NCBI GenBank assembly: GCA_963576565.1
Contig: OY755038.1
Location: 176,816,438 to 176,880,437, forward strand
Reading direction: 5' to 3'
Length of the DNA: 64,000 bases
Source: Aspidapion aeneum
Taxonomy: Eukaryota; Arthropoda; Insecta; Coleoptera; Brentidae
In this document: one piece after another, positions 32,871 to 45,800 of the stretch
How positions within the stretch are numbered: position 1 is the first letter of the stretch
Layout of the letters: each line of letters begins with the position of its first letter
Notes under the pieces: model-generated
Told to the model about the DNA's origin: nothing
Database searches by the model: none
The model's input: only the letters and a program-made list of their open reading frames with translations
Made by a program: the position numbers and the translations under genes

Positions 32871-35114
32871 TTATAATTAACATTAATACAGGGTGCAAAA
32901 TTGACAGACTTTTCGTTCGATGTAATTAAAAATCATGCGGGAAATTAACATTTCGTACAATTCCCAAATCAAAACGCAAAATTTTCAAAATCGTATTTTA
33001 AACTCCTTATCCGCCCACTCGATTTTTTTCCTGGCTACAGCCCTGGCTGCTTGACTCTAAAAATATTAATAAGTACTTAAATTAAACTAAGCTTAAACAA
33101 TGACTGGGTCGGGTCCTAGACATGCACTAGTAGAAAGTCTGGCCCGCCTCCTTCAAAATATTCACATTAATTTATAATTTTGATAACTAGTGGTCGTCCA
33201 TATGAGGGTCCTCAGCGAATAGCTGAATGTTGAATAAACGAGGGCTAACAAAGCTCACTAAATGGCTAGTCTGGAACAGAATTGATCTATGTAACATTTT
33301 TACTGTTTGGAGATATATAAGGAAATATATTTTGTTTCACTATCTGTTTGTATGTAGAATCAGTTTATTAAAGAACAGAAGCACTATGCACTTAGTTCTT
33401 CTTGACATAAGGTGTAACATGGAATCCAGAATACAAATATGGCTCTAAATTAATAATGTTCACAGTAAATTAAGAATTTCCCTTATGTACAAAATGTTGT
33501 TGAAGCACTTCGGTTCTACGCTGGCCAGATCATGTATTTCTGACGTTTTGTACTATTCCCTTCGATAACTGTATTACTCCACAGGCCTTAGATTTGTAAA
33601 AAGTTAAAATTTTAGACTAGTAGACAGAACCGACCATTCGGTTGACTTACCCCACTTATTCTTCTTTCTTGATCCTGAAGGTACCTCCTTGCAGCGGTGG
33701 GCGACACCTTTTCACTCAAAGTTTTTAGTCTAAGGGGTTTAGAGTTTATAGAAATAAAATTGATTAACACAGTTTTAATTATTATTAACGGCGCAGGTAA
33801 ATAAGAGTTTATTTCGAGGTTTATTCTAATAGCGTGTTTGAGATACTAAAGCAAAGAAGATATATTAACACTAAAGTCCGTTTAAAATGTGTCTGGGCAC
33901 AATGTCTATTTTTTGCAGCAAAAAATATCATCCCAATTCAAAAAACGCGATAAGTAAATATAAAAGCAAAGTAGACAAAATAAAAATAAGTTTCAATTTT
34001 CTTATAAACCAGAGTATAGATAATAAATACCTAAAAACAACAAAAATAAAACTAACGCTACACCTTTTGGTATTTAAAATAGGAAAATCCCTTTCATGTG
34101 GTATTTTCGGCATCCGCCCACGCATTAAACAACAGGTATTTTAAGTTTTTTTAAATAAAAGCTAGCCGTTATATTAATGTTTTTGTTTTTGCTCCTTTGG
34201 CAAATAATGGCATTATTTAATAAAAAAAGATACACGCCAATTGGTATCCAGGAGTATACGAGCACAGTGTAATCTGTGGTATACGAGGTTTTTCAAATAT
34301 AAAAATCTATGTCGGTACCCTTAGAAGGAACTTTGTGATCTAGTGACCTTAACTTAAACAAGACACCATACACCTAAAGTTAGTTTTTATTTTTTTGAAC
34401 TTAAACAAATTTAAGTAAATGTTAGGAGAATGGTCACTAACAGCCGGACCTCCAATGGGAATTTAATCTAACAAGGTTTAGAAAAAATAAATGGAGCATA
34501 AGGGTTCAAGGGTTCGAAACCATAAACATACAGTTTCAACGCATACTCGTATTTACATGCAATTTTCAGATTTTTATAACTCGATTTTTCAGCGACACCA
34601 CACCACTATACAGGATGTTTCAGACCACCCGCACAGGCCGATTATTTTAAAAGGGATCATTATTTTTAAACATTTTTAAATACTATCAAGGTAGTAAGAT
34701 GTGCTCTTTCTGATGATGTAGGTTTTAAGGTCCTAGCGTTACAGGAAGTGTCAAAATTTCTCTCGACGTTGATTTTTTTTTAATGGAACATGCTATTTCT
34801 GATTACGGATTTCAATTCTACGCGGAAAAATTAAAACGTTTCCTTCGAAAACTTTTTCCAAAAAACCAAGACAAAAACGGAAGTAACCAAAGTCTAAATT
34901 AAATGACACAAGACAGGCAAAAACAACATTTTCAATGGAAATGTGTCATTTAGTGTCAAAAAACTGGCTATTATTATAACTAAAAAAAAAATTGGCCTCC
35001 CGCCTTGCTTTTGGAATATGAGTAATGAATGGCTAATGGGCTAGTAAGGTACCAGAAGCGTATCAGATGAATTTATTTTATATGTAGAGTTTTTTGTTTT
35101 CGGGAAACACTAAG
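32871..35114. other. AT-rich spacer, no gene recognised
   Basis: No supported coding sequence. TATACAGGATGTTTCAGACC at 34609 resembles one end of a common insect TIR element, but no opposite end was found. Short open frames here lack motifs. Confidence 0.5.
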
Positions 35115-35258
35115 ATGGTATGGCTAGATGTCGCTCATCCTGTCAACGTCAGAGACAATTGCGGGTTCATTCCTCTACACGAGGCAGCCATTTATTGCCA
35201 TCACGAAATTGTCGTGCTCCTGCTGGACCACAAAGCTGCTATTAATGACAAGGGGTAG
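35115..35258 (+). pseudogene. Ankyrin-repeat exon or pseudo-exon, Tonsoku-like
   Basis: 47 codons to a TAG. After a hydrophobic lead comes [18 protein letters not shown], then a helix ending [17 protein letters not shown]. This is one full ankyrin repeat (PLHEAA, IVxLLLDHxA). The combination HPVN-x-RD-x-CG with INDxG is most like Tonsoku-like (TONSL) proteins, which act in replication-fork repair with MMS22L. Upstream, 35085-35113 ends in AG after a T-rich tract, and GGG|GTAGTG at 35253 could be a splice donor that would remove the stop. It is either one exon of a host gene or a stray gene fragment; no other exon was found in the window. Confidence 0.6.
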
Positions 35259-35299
35259 TGGGGTGTGACAGTAAAAGTTTAATTTAAAATTACCTCAAT

Positions 35300-35347
35300 T
35301 TTTACCTTCCTAGCCCGCGTAGCAATGGGTAGAGAAGGTACTTTTAA
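35300..35347 (+). repeat. Dispersed repeat family D, 5' end only (copy 6)
   Basis: TTTACCTTCCTAGCCCGCGT followed by AGCAATGGGTAGAGAAGGTA matches the family start and its hairpin. The rest of the family is absent. Confidence 0.7.
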
Positions 35348-35514
35348 TTATAATACTCACATTAATTGACTTTTTAACTACAAAATTAAAAACATTTTGC
35401 AATTTTGTTGGTCTTGTACCACTAACTAAAAACTATATTTACGCTTTTAAATCACCAAAAATATAGTTTTCATTCAAGCATTTATATTTCGGTTTGGTTG
35501 GCCTATGCGTCAAA

Positions 35515-35925
35515 GGCCATCTAGCCACAGTCTGCAACTTAATGCTCTAATTTCTGATTTGGACGATCACAACCCACTCACATTCATACACATATAGACC
35601 CCCATGGTAGGCAATTTTCTTTTCTCATGTAGGATTTAATTTTGCCTGATGCTCTTTGTCGAACATAGGAGTCTTTATCGTGCTAGCGCCATCTACGCTC
35701 TTAACACGGGACCACCGGCTTATCGTGACTTCCGAACCACGGTCTTCTATTCATTAACTTTGCCTACTTCGTTGATGCCCAAACTTCGCCCAAGACAGGC
35801 TTTACCCCTACTTCCGCTAAATCTGCATTCACAAACGGAGAGTAGGTTCGAGTTTGTTGTGGCAGGCATGGGATTCGAACCACACACCCTCTGATCGCCC
35901 ACTAAACCAATATATAGTGTTTTAA
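35515..35925 (-). mobile_element. tRNA-headed SINE
   Basis: On the minus strand TGGTTTAGTGG (35909-35899) fits a pol III A box and GGTTCGAATCC (35881-35871) is a perfect B box. They are 28 bp apart start to start rather than the usual ~44, so the anticodon-arm region looks deleted. The tRNA-unrelated body runs through CTCGAACCTACTCTCC, GTAGGGGTAAAGCCTGTC and GATGGCGCTAGCACGATAAA. The left (3') end is uncertain, about 35515-35600. The plus-strand frame here (35649-35894) is not a gene. Confidence 0.6.
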
Positions 35926-36055
35926 ATTTTTGATTAAATTTTAAATGTAGGGTTATGGGAATTTTATGAAGCCTACTTTTCTAAAAGCCAAATTATCCGG
36001 GTGAGTTCACAATGCTTAGGCAAGACTAGCGATTAGGGCGATTGGTACCTCTTCT

Positions 36056-36250
36056 TATACCCTGTTTCCACCAATGCATGCCCACCCCGATTCATAAAAC
36101 GCATCACGTGATGGGCCATGGATTTGCACCGGTTTTAAATGCAGCGTCACCTGATGCGTTTTTTGAATCGGGGTGGGTAAGCATTGGAAACAGGGTATAA
36201 GATACCCTGTTTCCACCAATGCATGCCAACCCCGATTCAAAAAACGCATA
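36056..36250. mobile_element. MITE with 47-bp TIRs plus a third terminal copy
   Basis: TATACCCTGTTTCCACCAAT begins the left end at 36056; its reverse complement ends the element at 36199 (GGAAACAGGGTATA). The repeats continue through CACCCCGATTCA and AAAACGCAT. Immediately after, 36202-36249 repeats the left end again and runs into the 169-bp satellite. The element therefore touches, and perhaps seeded or was trapped at, the edge of the satellite. Confidence 0.75.
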
Positions 36251-36883
36251 TTGTTGCTAAAGTGTATAGTTTGTAAAATATGAATTTTCAAAGTTTTGCC
36301 ATTTCGTTCATATGGGATCTCATACCCTAAAATTCCCTAAATCACGTCTTTCAGAATTCCCACTCACAGTGTGGCTCTTTGGCATCTCTATAGCCCCACT
36401 ATATTGTAAGTCGGTGCTTTTGTTGCTAAAGTGTATAGTTTGTAAAATATGAATTTTCAAAGTTTTGCCATTTCGTTCATATGGGATCTCATACCCTAAA
36501 ATTCGCTAAATGACGTTTTTTCGAATCCCCACTCACAGTGTGGCTCTTTGGCATCTCTATAGCCCCACTATATTGTAAGTCGGTGCTTTTGTTGCTAAAG
36601 TGTATAGTTTGTAAAATATGAATTTTCAAAGTTTTGCGATTTCGTTCATATGGGATCTCATACCCTAAAATTCGCTAAATGACTTTTTTCCGAATCCCCA
36701 CTCATAGTGTGGCTCTTTGGCATCTCTATAGCCCCACTATATTGTAAGTCGGTGCTTTTGTTGCTAAAGTGTATAGTTTGTAAAATATGAATTTTCAAAG
36801 TTTTCCCATTTCGTTCATAAGGGATCTCATATCCTAAAATTCGGTAAATGACGTTCTTCCGAATCTCCACTCACAGTATGGCA
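36251..36883 (+). repeat. 169-bp satellite, 3.7 copies
   Basis: TTGTTGCTAAAGTGTATAGT recurs at 36251, 36420, 36589 and 36758, exactly 169 bp apart. Units share TTCGTTCATATGGGATCTCA, CCCACTCACAGTGTGGCTC and CCCCACTATATTGTAAGTCG, with few differences. The last unit breaks after CTCACAGTATGGC, where the next satellite begins. Confidence 0.95.
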
Positions 36884-39800
36884 AAAAAGGAGTCTCTAAG
36901 CTACAATATAATCCTAATATGAACCACCAACCCCCCTTGATAGTCTAGCAGAATAGGCCAAAACACGCGATTTGAGGTATAAACTTAAAAAAAATCACAA
37001 AATATTGAAGACAATTTTGTTTCACCAAAAACTTTTATTAAATCAAAAACGGAGTCTTTAAGCTACAATTTAATCCTAATATAAACCAACAACCCCTGAT
37101 AGTCTAGCAGATAAGCCAAAACACGCAATTTAAAGTATAAAAGAAAAAAAATCACAAAATATTGAGACAATTTTGTTTCACTAAAAACTTTTATTAAATC
37201 AAAAAAGAAGTGTCTAAGCTACAATATAATCCTAATATGAACCACCAACCCCCCTTGATAGTCTAGCAGAATAGGCCAAAACACGCGATTTGAGGTATAA
37301 ACTAATAAAAAATCACAAAATATTGAAGACAATTTAGTTTCACCAAAAACTTTTATCAAATCAAAAAAGGAGTCTGGGCTACAATTTAATCCTAATACGA
37401 TCCCTCAACCCCCTTTCATAGTCTAGCAAAATACGTAGCAACTAATCTAAAACACGCGATTAATTATTGAGGGAAAAAAATCACAAAATATTGAAGACAA
37501 TTTTGTTTCACCAAAAACTTTTATCAAATCGAAAAAGGAGTCTCTAGGCTACTAATTTAATACTAATATAATCCCTCAACCCCCCTTGATAGTCTAGCAG
37601 AATAAGCCAAAACACGCAATTTAAGGTATAAACGAAAAAAAATCACAACATATTGAAGACAATTTTGTTTCACCAAAAACTTTTATTAAGTCAAAAAAGG
37701 AGTCCCTAAGCTACAATTTAATATTAACCTGATCCCCCAAACTCCTTTGATAGTCCAGCAGAATAGGCCAAAACACGCGATTTGCGATATAAACAAAAAA
37801 ATCACGAAATATTGAAGACAATTTTGTTTCACCAAAAACTTTTATTAAATCATAAAAGGAGTCTCTAGGCCACAATTTAATTCTAATATGATCCCTCAAC
37901 CCTCCTTGATAGTCTAGCAGAATAAGCCAAAACACGCGATTTAAGGTATAAACGAAAAAAAAATTACAAAATATTGAAGACAATTTTGTTTCACCAAAAC
38001 CTTTAATCAAATCAAAAAGGAGTCTTTCGGCTACAATTTAATCCTAATATGATTCCTCAACCCCCCTTTATAGTCTAGCAGATTAAGCCAAAACACGCAA
38101 TTTGAGGTATAAACGAAAAAAAAACACAAAATATTGAATACAATTTTGTTTCACCAAAAACTTTTATTAAATCAAAAAAAGAGTCTCTAGGCTACAATCC
38201 AATCTTAATATGAACCACTAACCCCCCTTGATAGTCTAGCAGAATAAGCAAAAACTCGCAATTTGAGGTATAAACGAAAAAAAATCACAAAATATTGAAG
38301 ACAATTTTGTTTCACCAAATCTTTTAATCAAATCAAAAAAGGAGTCTTTCGGCTACAATCTAATCCTAATATGATCCCTCAACCCCCCTTAAAAGTCTAG
38401 CAGAATAGGCAAAAACTCGCAACTTGAGGTATAAACGAAAAAAAATCACAAAATATTGAAGACAATTTTGTTTCACCAAAACCTTTAATCATATCAAAAA
38501 AGGAGTCTTTCGGCTACAATCTAATCCTAATATGATCCCTCAACCCCCCTTAATAGTCTAGCAGAATAAGCCAAAATACGCAATTTGAGGTAAACGAAAA
38601 AAAATCACAAAATATTGAAGACAATTTTGTTTCACCAAAACCTTTATTTAAATCAAAAGAGGAGTCTCTAGGCTACAATATAATCCTAATATGATCCCTC
38701 AACATCCCTTAATAGTCTAGCAGAATAAGCCAAAACACTCAATTTAAGGTATAAACGAAAAAAAATCACAAATTATTGAAGACAATTTTGTTTCACCAAA
38801 AACTTTTATCAAATCAAAAGAGGAGTCTCTAGGCTACAATCTAAACCTAATATGAACCCTCAACCCCCCTTGATAGTCTAGCAGAATAAGCCAAAACACG
38901 CAATTTGAGGTTTAAAAGAAAAAAAATCACAAAATATTGAAGACAATTTGGTTTCACCAAAAACTTTTATCCAATCGAAAAAGGAATCTCTAGGCTACAA
39001 TTTAATACTCATATGATATCTGAACCCCCCTTGATAGTCTAGCAGAATAAGCCAAAACACGCAATTTGAGGTATAAACGAAAAAAAATCACAAAATATTA
39101 AAGACAATTTTGTTTCACCAAAACCTTTTATCAAATCAAAAAAGGAGTATCTAGGCTACAATCTAATCCTAATATAATCCCTCAACCCCCCTTAATAGTC
39201 TAGCAGACTAAGCCAAAACACGCAATTTGAGGTATAAATGAAAAAAAACACAAAATATTGAAGACAATTTTGTTTCACCAAAAACTTTTATTAAATCAAA
39301 AAAAGAGTCTCTAAGCTACAATATAATCCTAATATGAACCACCAACCCCCTTGATAGTCTAGCAGAATAAGCCAAAACACGTAATTTAAGGTATAAACGA
39401 AAAAAAATCACAAATTATTGAAGACAATTTTGTTTCACCAAAACCTTTTATCAAATCAAAAAAGGAGTATCTAGGCTACTATCTAATCCTAATATGAACC
39501 ACTAACCTCCCTTGATAGTCTAGCAGAATAAGCAAAAACTCGCAATTTGAGGTATAAACGATAAAAAAGGAGTCTTTCGGCTACAATTTAATCCCCTTTT
39601 CAAAGTCTAGCAAAATACGTAGCAACTAAACGAAAAGACGCGATTTAGTATTGAGGGAAAAAATCAAAAAATATTGAAGACAATTTTGTTTCATCAAAAC
39701 CTTTAATTAAATCAAAAAAGGAGTCTCTAAGCTACAATATAATCCTAATATAAATCACCAACCCCCCTTAATAGTCTAGCAGAATGGGCCAAAACACGCG

Positions 39801-42800
39801 ATTTGAGGTATAAAATAAAAAAAATCACAAAATGTTGAAGACAATTTTGTTTCACCAAAAACTTTTATCAAATCAAAAAAGGAGTCTTTAGGCTACAATT
39901 TAATCCTAATATGATCCTCCAACCCCCCCCGATAGTCTAGCAGAATAAGCCAAAACACGCAATTTAAGGTATAAACGAAAAAAAATCACAAAATATTGAA
40001 TACAATTTTGTTTCACCAAAAAGTTTTATCAAATCAAAAGAGGAGTCTCTAGGCTACAATCTAATCTTAATATGAACCACTAAGCCTCCTTGATAGTCTA
40101 GCAGAATAAGCAAAAACTCGCAATTTGAGGTATAAACGAAAAAAAATCACAAAATATTGAAGACAATTTTGTTTCACCAAAACCTTTAATCAAATCAAAA
40201 AGGAGTCTTTCTGCTACAATCTGATCCTAATATGATCCCTCAACCCCCCTTGATAGTCTAGCAGAATAAGCCAAAACACGCAATTTAAGGTATAAACGAA
40301 AAAAAATCACAAATTATTGAAGACAATTTTGTTTCACCAAAACCTTTAATCAAATCAAAAGAGGAGTCTCTAGGCTACAATATAATCCTAATATGATCCC
40401 TCAGCATCCCTTAATAGTCTAGCAGAATAAGCCAAAACACTCAATTTAAGGTATAAACGAAAAAAAATCACAAATTATTGAAGACATTTTTGTTTTACCA
40501 AAAACTTTTATCAAATCAAAAGAGGAGTCTCTAGGCTACAATATAATCCTAATATGATCCCTCAACATCCCTTGATAGTCTAGCAGAATAAGCCAAAACA
40601 CGCAATTTAAGGTATAAACGAAAAAAAATCACAAATTATTGAAGACAATTTTGTTTCACCAAAACCTTTTATCAAATCAAAAAAGGAGTATCTAGGCTAC
40701 AATCTAATCCTAATATGAACCATTAACTTCCCTTGATAGTCTAGCAGAATAAGCAAAAACTCGCAATTTGAGGTATAAACGATAAAAAAGGAGTCTTTCG
40801 GCTACAATTTAATCCTAATATGATCCCCCATCCCCTTTTCATAGTCTAGCAAAATACGTAGCAACTAAACTAAAACACGCGATTAATTATTAAGGGAAAA
40901 AAATCACAAAATATTGAAGACAATTTTGTTTTACCAAAAACTTTTATTAAATCAAAAAAGGAGTCTCTAAGCTATAATATAATCCTAATATGAACCACCA
41001 ACCCCCTTTAATAGTCTAGCAGAATAAGCCAAAACACGCAATTTGAGGTATAAACGAAAAAAAATCACAAAATATGGAAGACAATTTTGTTTCACCAAAA
41101 ACTTTTATCAAAACGAAAAAGGAGTCTCTAGGCTACAATTTAATACTAATATGATCCCTCAGCCCCCCTTAATAGTCTAGCAGAATAAGCCAAAACACGC
41201 AATTTGAGGTATAAACGAAAAAAAATCACAAAATATAGAAGACAATTTTGTTTCACCAAAAACTTTTATCAAATCAAAAGAGGAGTCCCGATGCTACAAT
41301 CTAATCCTAATATGAACCTTCAACTCCCCTTAATAGTCTAGCAGAATAAGCCAAAACACGCAATTTGAGGTATAAACGAAAAAAAATCACAAAATATAGA
41401 AGACAATTTTGTTTCACCAAAAACTTTTATTAAATCAAAAAAAGATTCTCTAAGCTACAATATAATCCTAATATGAACCACCAACCCCCCTTGATAGTCT
41501 AGCAGAATAAGCCAAAACACGCAATTTAAGGTATAAGCGAAAAAAAATCACAAATTATTAAAACCTTTTGTCAAATCAAAAAAGGAGTATCTAGGCTACA
41601 ATCTTATCCTAATATGAACGACTAACCCCCCTTGATAGTCTAGCAGAATAAGCAAAAACTCGCAATTTTAGGTATAAACGAAAAAAAATCACAAAATATT
41701 GAAGACAATTTTGTTTCACCAAAACCTTTAATCAAATCAAAAAGGACTCTTTTGGCTACAATCTAATCCTAATATGATCCCTCAACCCCCCTTAATAGTC
41801 TAGCAGAATAAGCCAAAACACGCAATTTGAGGTATAAACGAAAAAAAATCACAAAATATAGAAGACAATTTTGTTTCACCAAAAACTTTTATTAAATCAA
41901 AAAAAGAGTCTCTAAGCTACAATATAATCCTAATATGAACCACCATCCCCCCTTGATAGTCTAGCAGAATAAGCCAAAACACGCAATTTAAGGTATAAGC
42001 GAAAAAAAATCACAAATTATTGAAACCTTTTGTCAAATCAAAAAAGGAGTATCTAGGCTACAATCTTATCCTAATATGAACCACTAACCCCCCCTTGATA
42101 GTCTAGCAGAATAAGCCAAAACACAAATTATTGAAGACAATTTTGTTTCACCAAAAACTTTTATGAAATCAAACGAGGAGTCTCTAGGCTACTATCTAAT
42201 CCTAATATGAACCACTAACCCCCCTTGATAGTCTAGCAGAATAAGCCAAAACACGCAATTTAAGGTATAAACGAAAAAAAAATCATAAATTATTGAAGAC
42301 AATTTTGTTTCACCAAAAACTTTTATTAAATCAAAAAAGGAGTTTCTAAGCTACAATTTAATCCTAATATGAACCCTCAACCCCCTTCATAGTCTAGCAG
42401 AATAAGCCAAAACACGCAATTTGAGGTATAAACGAAAAAAAATCACAAAATATAGAAGACAATTTTGTTTCACCAAAAACTTTTATTAAATCAAAAAAAG
42501 AGTCTCTAAGCTACAATATAATCCTAATATGAACCACCATCCCCCCTTGATAGTCTAGCAGAATAAGCCAAAACACGCAATTTAAGGTATAAGCGAAAAA
42601 AAATCACAAATTATTGAAACCTTTTGTCAAATCAAAAAAGGAGTATCTAGGCTACAATCTTATCCTAATATGAACCACTAACCCCCCCTTGATAGTCTAG
42701 CAGAATAAGCCAAAACACAAATTATTAAAGACAATTTTGTTTCACCAAAAACTTTTATGAAATCAAAAGAGGAGTCTCTAGGCTACTATCTAATCCTAAT

Positions 42801-45800
42801 ATGAACCACTAACCCCCCTTGATAGTCTAGCAGAATAAGCCAAAACACGCAATTTAAGGTATAAACGAAAAAAAATCACAAATTATTGAAGACAATTTTG
42901 TTTCACCAAAAACTTTTATTAAATCAAAAAAGGAGTTTCTAAGCTACAATTTAATCCTAATATGAACCCTCAACCCCCTTCATAGTCTAGCAGAATAAGC
43001 CAAAACACGCGATTGGAGGTATAAACGAAAAAAATCACAAAATATGGAAGACAATTTGGTTTCACCAAAAACTTTAATCAAATCGAAGGAGTCTCTAGGC
43101 TACAATTTAATACTAATATGATCCCTCAACCCTCCTTAATAGTCTAGCACAATAAGCAAAAACACGCAATTTGGGGTATAAACGAAAAAAAATCACAAAA
43201 TATAGAAGACAATTTTGTTTCACCAAAAACTTTTATCAAATCAAAAGAGGAGTCCCTAGGCTACAGTCTAATCCTAATATGAACCCTCAACCCCCTTTAA
43301 TAGTCTAGCAGAATAAGCCAAAACACGCAATTTGAGGTATAAACGAAAAAAAATCACAAATTATAGAAGACAATTTTGTTTCACCAAAAACTTTTATTAA
43401 ATCAAAAAAAGAGTCTCTAAGCTACAATATAATCCTAATATAAACCACCAACCCCCCTTGATAGTCTAGCAGAATAAGCCAAAACACGCAATTTAAGGTA
43501 TAAACGAAAAAAAATCACAAATTATTGAAACCTTTTATCAGATCAAAAAAGGAGTATCTAGGCTACAATCTAATCCTAATATGAACCACTAACCCCCCTT
43601 GATAGTCTAGCAGAATAAGCAAAAACTCGCAATTTGAGGTATAAACGAAAAAAAATCACAAAATATTGAAGACAATTTTGTTTCACCAAAACCTTTAATC
43701 AAATCAAAAGAGGAGTCTCTAGGCTACAATATAATCCTAATATGATCCCTTAACATCCCTTAATAGTCTAGCAGAATAAGCCAAAACACTCAATTTAAGG
43801 TATAAACGAAAAAAATAACAAATGATTGAAGACAATTTTGTTTCACCAAAAACTTTTATCAAATCAAAAGAGGAGTCTCTAGGCTACAATCTAGTCCTAA
43901 TATGAACCACTAACCCCCCTTGATAGTCTAGCAGAATAAGCCAAAACACGCAATTTAAGGTATAAACGAAAAAAATCACAAATTATTGAAGACAATTTTG
44001 TTTCAACAAAAACTTTTATTAAATCAAAAAAGGAGTTTCTAAGCTACAATTTAATCCTAATATGAACCGTCAACCCCCTTCATAGTCTAGCAGAATAAGC
44101 CAAAACACGCAATTTAAGGTATAAACGAAAAAAAATCACAAATTATTGAAGACAATTTTGTTTCAACAAAAACTTTTATTAAATCAAAAAAGGAGTTTCT
44201 AAGCTACAATATAATCCTAATATGAACCACCAACCCCCCTTGATAGTCTAACAGAATAAGCCAAAACACGCAATTTGAGGTATAAACGAAAAAAAATCAC
44301 AAAATATAGAAGACAATTTTGTTTCACCAAAAACTTTTATTAAATCAAAAAAAGATTCTCTAAGCTACAATATAATCCTAATATGAACCCTCAACCCCCT
44401 TTAATAGTCTAGCAGAATAAGCCAAAACACGCAATTTAAGGTATCAACGAAAAAAAATCACAAATTATTGAAGACAATTTTGTTTCAACAAAAACTTTTA
44501 TTAAATCAAAAAAAGAGTTTCTAAGCTACAATCTAATCCTAATATGAACCCTCAACCCCCCTTAATAGTCTACCAGAATAAGCCAAAACACGCAATTTGA
44601 GGTATAAACGAAAAAAAATCACAAAATATAGAAGACAATTTTGTTTCACCAAAAACTTTTATTAAATCAAAAAAAGATTCTCTAAGCTACAATATAATCC
44701 TAATATGAACCACCAACCCCCCTTGATAGTCTAGCAGAATAAGCCAAAACACGCAATTTAAGGTATAAGCGAAAAAAAATCACAAATTATTAAAACCTTT
44801 TGTCAAATCAAAAAAGGAGTATCTAGGCTACAATCTAATCCTAATATGAACCACTAACCCCCCTTGATAGTCTAGCAGAATAAGCCAATACACAAATTAT
44901 TGAAGACAATTTTGTTTCACCAAAAACTTTTATGAAATCAAAAGAGGAGTCTCTAGGCTACTATCTAATCCTAATATGAACCACTAACCCCCCTTGATAG
45001 TCTAGCAGAATAAGCCAAAACACGCGATTGGAGGTATAAACGAAAAAAAATCACAAAATATGGAAGACAATTTGGTTCCACCAAAACCTTTAATCAAATC
45101 AAAAAGGACTCTTTTGGCTACAATCTAATACTAATATGAACCCTCAACCCCCCTTAATAGTCTAGCAGAATAAGCCAAAACACGCAATTTGATGTATAAA
45201 CGAAAAAAAATCACAAAATATAGAAGACAATTTTGTTTCACCAAAAACTTTTATTAAATCAAAAAAAGATTCTCTAAGCTACAATATAATCCTAATATGA
45301 ACCACCAACCCCCCTTGATAGTCTAGCAGAATAAGCCAAAACACGCAATTTAAGGTATAAGCGAAAAAAAATCACAAATTATTAAAACCTTTTGTCAAAT
45401 CAAAAAAGGAGTATCTAGGCTACAATCTAATCCTAATATGAACCACTAACCCCCCTTGATAGTCTAGCAGAATAAGCCAATACACAAATTATTGAAGACA
45501 ATTTTGTTTCACCAAAAACTTTTATGAAATCAAAAGAGGAGTCTCTAGGCTACTATCTAATCCTAATATGAACCACTAACCCCCCTTGATAGTCTAGCAG
45601 AATAAGCCAAAACACGCGATTGGAGGTATAAACGAAAAAAAATCACAAAATATGGAAGACAATTTGGTTCCACCAAAACCTTTAATCAAATCAAAAAGGA
45701 CTCTTTTGGCTACAATCTAATCCTAATATGATCCCTCAACCCCCCTTAATAGTCTAGCAGAATAGGCCAAAACACGCAATTTGAGGTATAAACGAAAAAA

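Noticed and set aside
34609..34645. TATACAGGATGTTTCAGACC as the end of a TIR element
   Set aside because: No opposite end within 1 kb.
35649..35894. 81-codon frame, plus strand
   Set aside because: It is the antisense of the SINE; its end covers the reverse complement of the pol III B box.
37711..38010. 99-codon frame with an internal repeat, minus strand
   Set aside because: Translation of two adjacent satellite monomers.
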